This document shows positions 7,815-8,448 of a DNA stretch of 8,448 bases, piece by piece. Both the position numbers and the translations under genes were made by a program. Origin of the DNA: Salinisphaeraceae bacterium UBA4764 (GTDB lineage: Bacteria; Pseudomonadota; Gammaproteobacteria; Nevskiales; Salinisphaeraceae); contig DHHU01000062.1 in NCBI GenBank assembly GCA_002403445.1, positions 251-8,698 on the forward strand. Reading direction: 5' to 3'. Numbering within the stretch: the first letter of the stretch is position 1; each line of letters begins with the position of its first letter. The notes beneath the pieces were generated by a model. The model saw only the letters and a program-made list of their open reading frames with translations. It was not told the origin of the DNA and did not search any database.

Positions 7815-8351
7815 TTACCCCGACTGCCCAACGGTCATGGTTGTGCGTTTTTTCTTATAGCCGCCGCCACTCTTGGGCACGATCTCACGCATGATCAGTC
7901 CAGTCGAAGAAATACGAATTATCTTGCCGGAATGTTCGCCTAGATACTGGCCGGCTTTAACGCGATAGATCGAACCGGACGGCACTTTGATCAACGCATA
8001 GGTGACAGAGTCGGCAGTCATCGTCCCCATCATGGTCAACGAGCCGAGCGAGTAATGCTCCAACGGCCCACGAGGTCGATTCGGATTGGGTTTAGGTCCG
8101 GTCGGCACCGCGTGCTGTTTCTTTTGATGAATCGGCTGGAAAGGTTGCCGACGCCCATTCGCATGGTATGTAAAAGGTTTGTAGGCTTTGATCTTGGGTG
8201 CTGGTTTGATCGGCCCCGGTTTTTCACTTCGCACTCTTTTGACGAAGGCCCGTGCTTCACCGCTGTTGTTGTTGCTGCAGCCCGCCAGCGTGACCACCAC
8301 AGCAAGCAGCAGCGTCAGGAGAATTGGAACGTTTGATTTAAGAGTGGCCAT
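7815..8351 (-). CDS. pilP: Type IV pilus assembly lipoprotein PilP
   Basis: Lipoprotein of the periplasmic alignment complex that links the inner-membrane PilM-PilN-PilO assembly to the secretin PilQ. It has 178 residues, the usual size. A lipoprotein signal peptide runs from residue 1 to 24, with hydrophobic stretch 8-22 and lipobox LAGC, making Cys25 the lipidated residue. A flexible Pro/Lys-rich linker (about 40-95) follows. The C-terminal beta-sandwich domain begins at the family-typical RGPLEHYSLGSL and includes the region SGSIYRVKAGQYLGEHSGKI. The start is fixed: an in-frame TAG lies two codons before the ATG (8355-8357). The nearest AGG is only two bases from the ATG, too close for a good ribosome site. 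The 14-base overlap with pilO suggests translational coupling. pilQ follows after 25 bases. Confidence 0.95.
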   Translation of the reverse strand: MATLKSNVPILLTLLLAVVVTLAGCSNNNSGEARAFVKRVRSEKPGPIKPAPKIKAYKPFTYHANGRRQPFQPIHQKKQHAVPTGPKPNPNRPRGPLEHYSLGSLTMMGTMTADSVTYALIKVPSGSIYRVKAGQYLGEHSGKIIRISSTGLIMREIVPKSGGGYKKKRTTMTVGQSG

Positions 8352-8448
8352 TGCCTATATATCGATAGGTCTTGAGTGTGGCACTCATTGTCAGATGAGC
8401 GGGATTGTTCTTGACGGGATGGATATCGACACTGTCGACAGTGACGAT
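8338..8448 (-). CDS. pilO: Type IV pilus inner-membrane protein PilO, C-terminal fragment
   Basis: Only the last 36 residues and the TAA stop are in the window; the gene continues past the right edge. The frame is open to the edge, and its tail LTMSATLKTYRYIG resembles the closing beta-strand of Pseudomonas-type PilO, which ends with an ATAKTYRYL-like sequence. PilO is a bitopic inner-membrane protein that pairs with PilN and contacts PilP. The stop overlaps the pilP start by 14 bases, as expected in a pilMNOPQ operon. The assignment rests on this short tail plus position directly before pilP. Confidence 0.85.
   Translation of the reverse strand: MVTVDSVDIHPVKNNPAHLTMSATLKTYRYIGNGHS

Overview
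The window looks like chromosomal DNA from a gammaproteobacterium. The gene order pilO-pilP-pilQ-aroK-aroB-gltB is the layout known from Pseudomonas-type genomes, and all six proteins carry the residues expected of their families. I cannot name the genus from the sequence. Every gene is on the minus strand, so transcription runs from high to low coordinates. Coding density is high. I see no mobile element, tRNA, rRNA or CRISPR array.

Region by region, in the direction of transcription: the last 36 residues of PilO (8448-8338) overlap the start of pilP (8351-7815). pilP is followed by pilQ (start judged to be GTG at 7789, end 5561), aroK (5554-5024) and aroB (start judged to be ATG at 4955, end 3837). 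These are spaced by 0-68 bases and probably form one transcription unit. A 249-base gap (3836-3588) separates aroB from gltB. It holds a good sigma70-type promoter reading into gltB, a perfect tandem 9-bp repeat just after the predicted transcription start, and small inverted repeats in the leader. gltB starts at 3587 and runs off the left edge; 1195 residues are present without interruption.

Two functional groups meet here. PilO, PilP and PilQ belong to the type IV pilus machine: PilO and PilP form the periplasmic alignment subcomplex, and PilQ is the outer-membrane secretin through which the pilus passes. AroK and AroB are shikimate-pathway enzymes (shikimate kinase and 3-dehydroquinate synthase). 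GltB is the large subunit of NADPH-dependent glutamate synthase and normally works with GltD, which would lie beyond the left edge if present.

This is mostly a conserved housekeeping region and I found no convincing novel system. The points most worth a second look are the gltB promoter and leader, the absence of the DamX/SPOR-type gene that often sits after aroB, the unusually long N-terminal region before the PilQ signal peptide, and the start-codon choices for pilQ and aroB.
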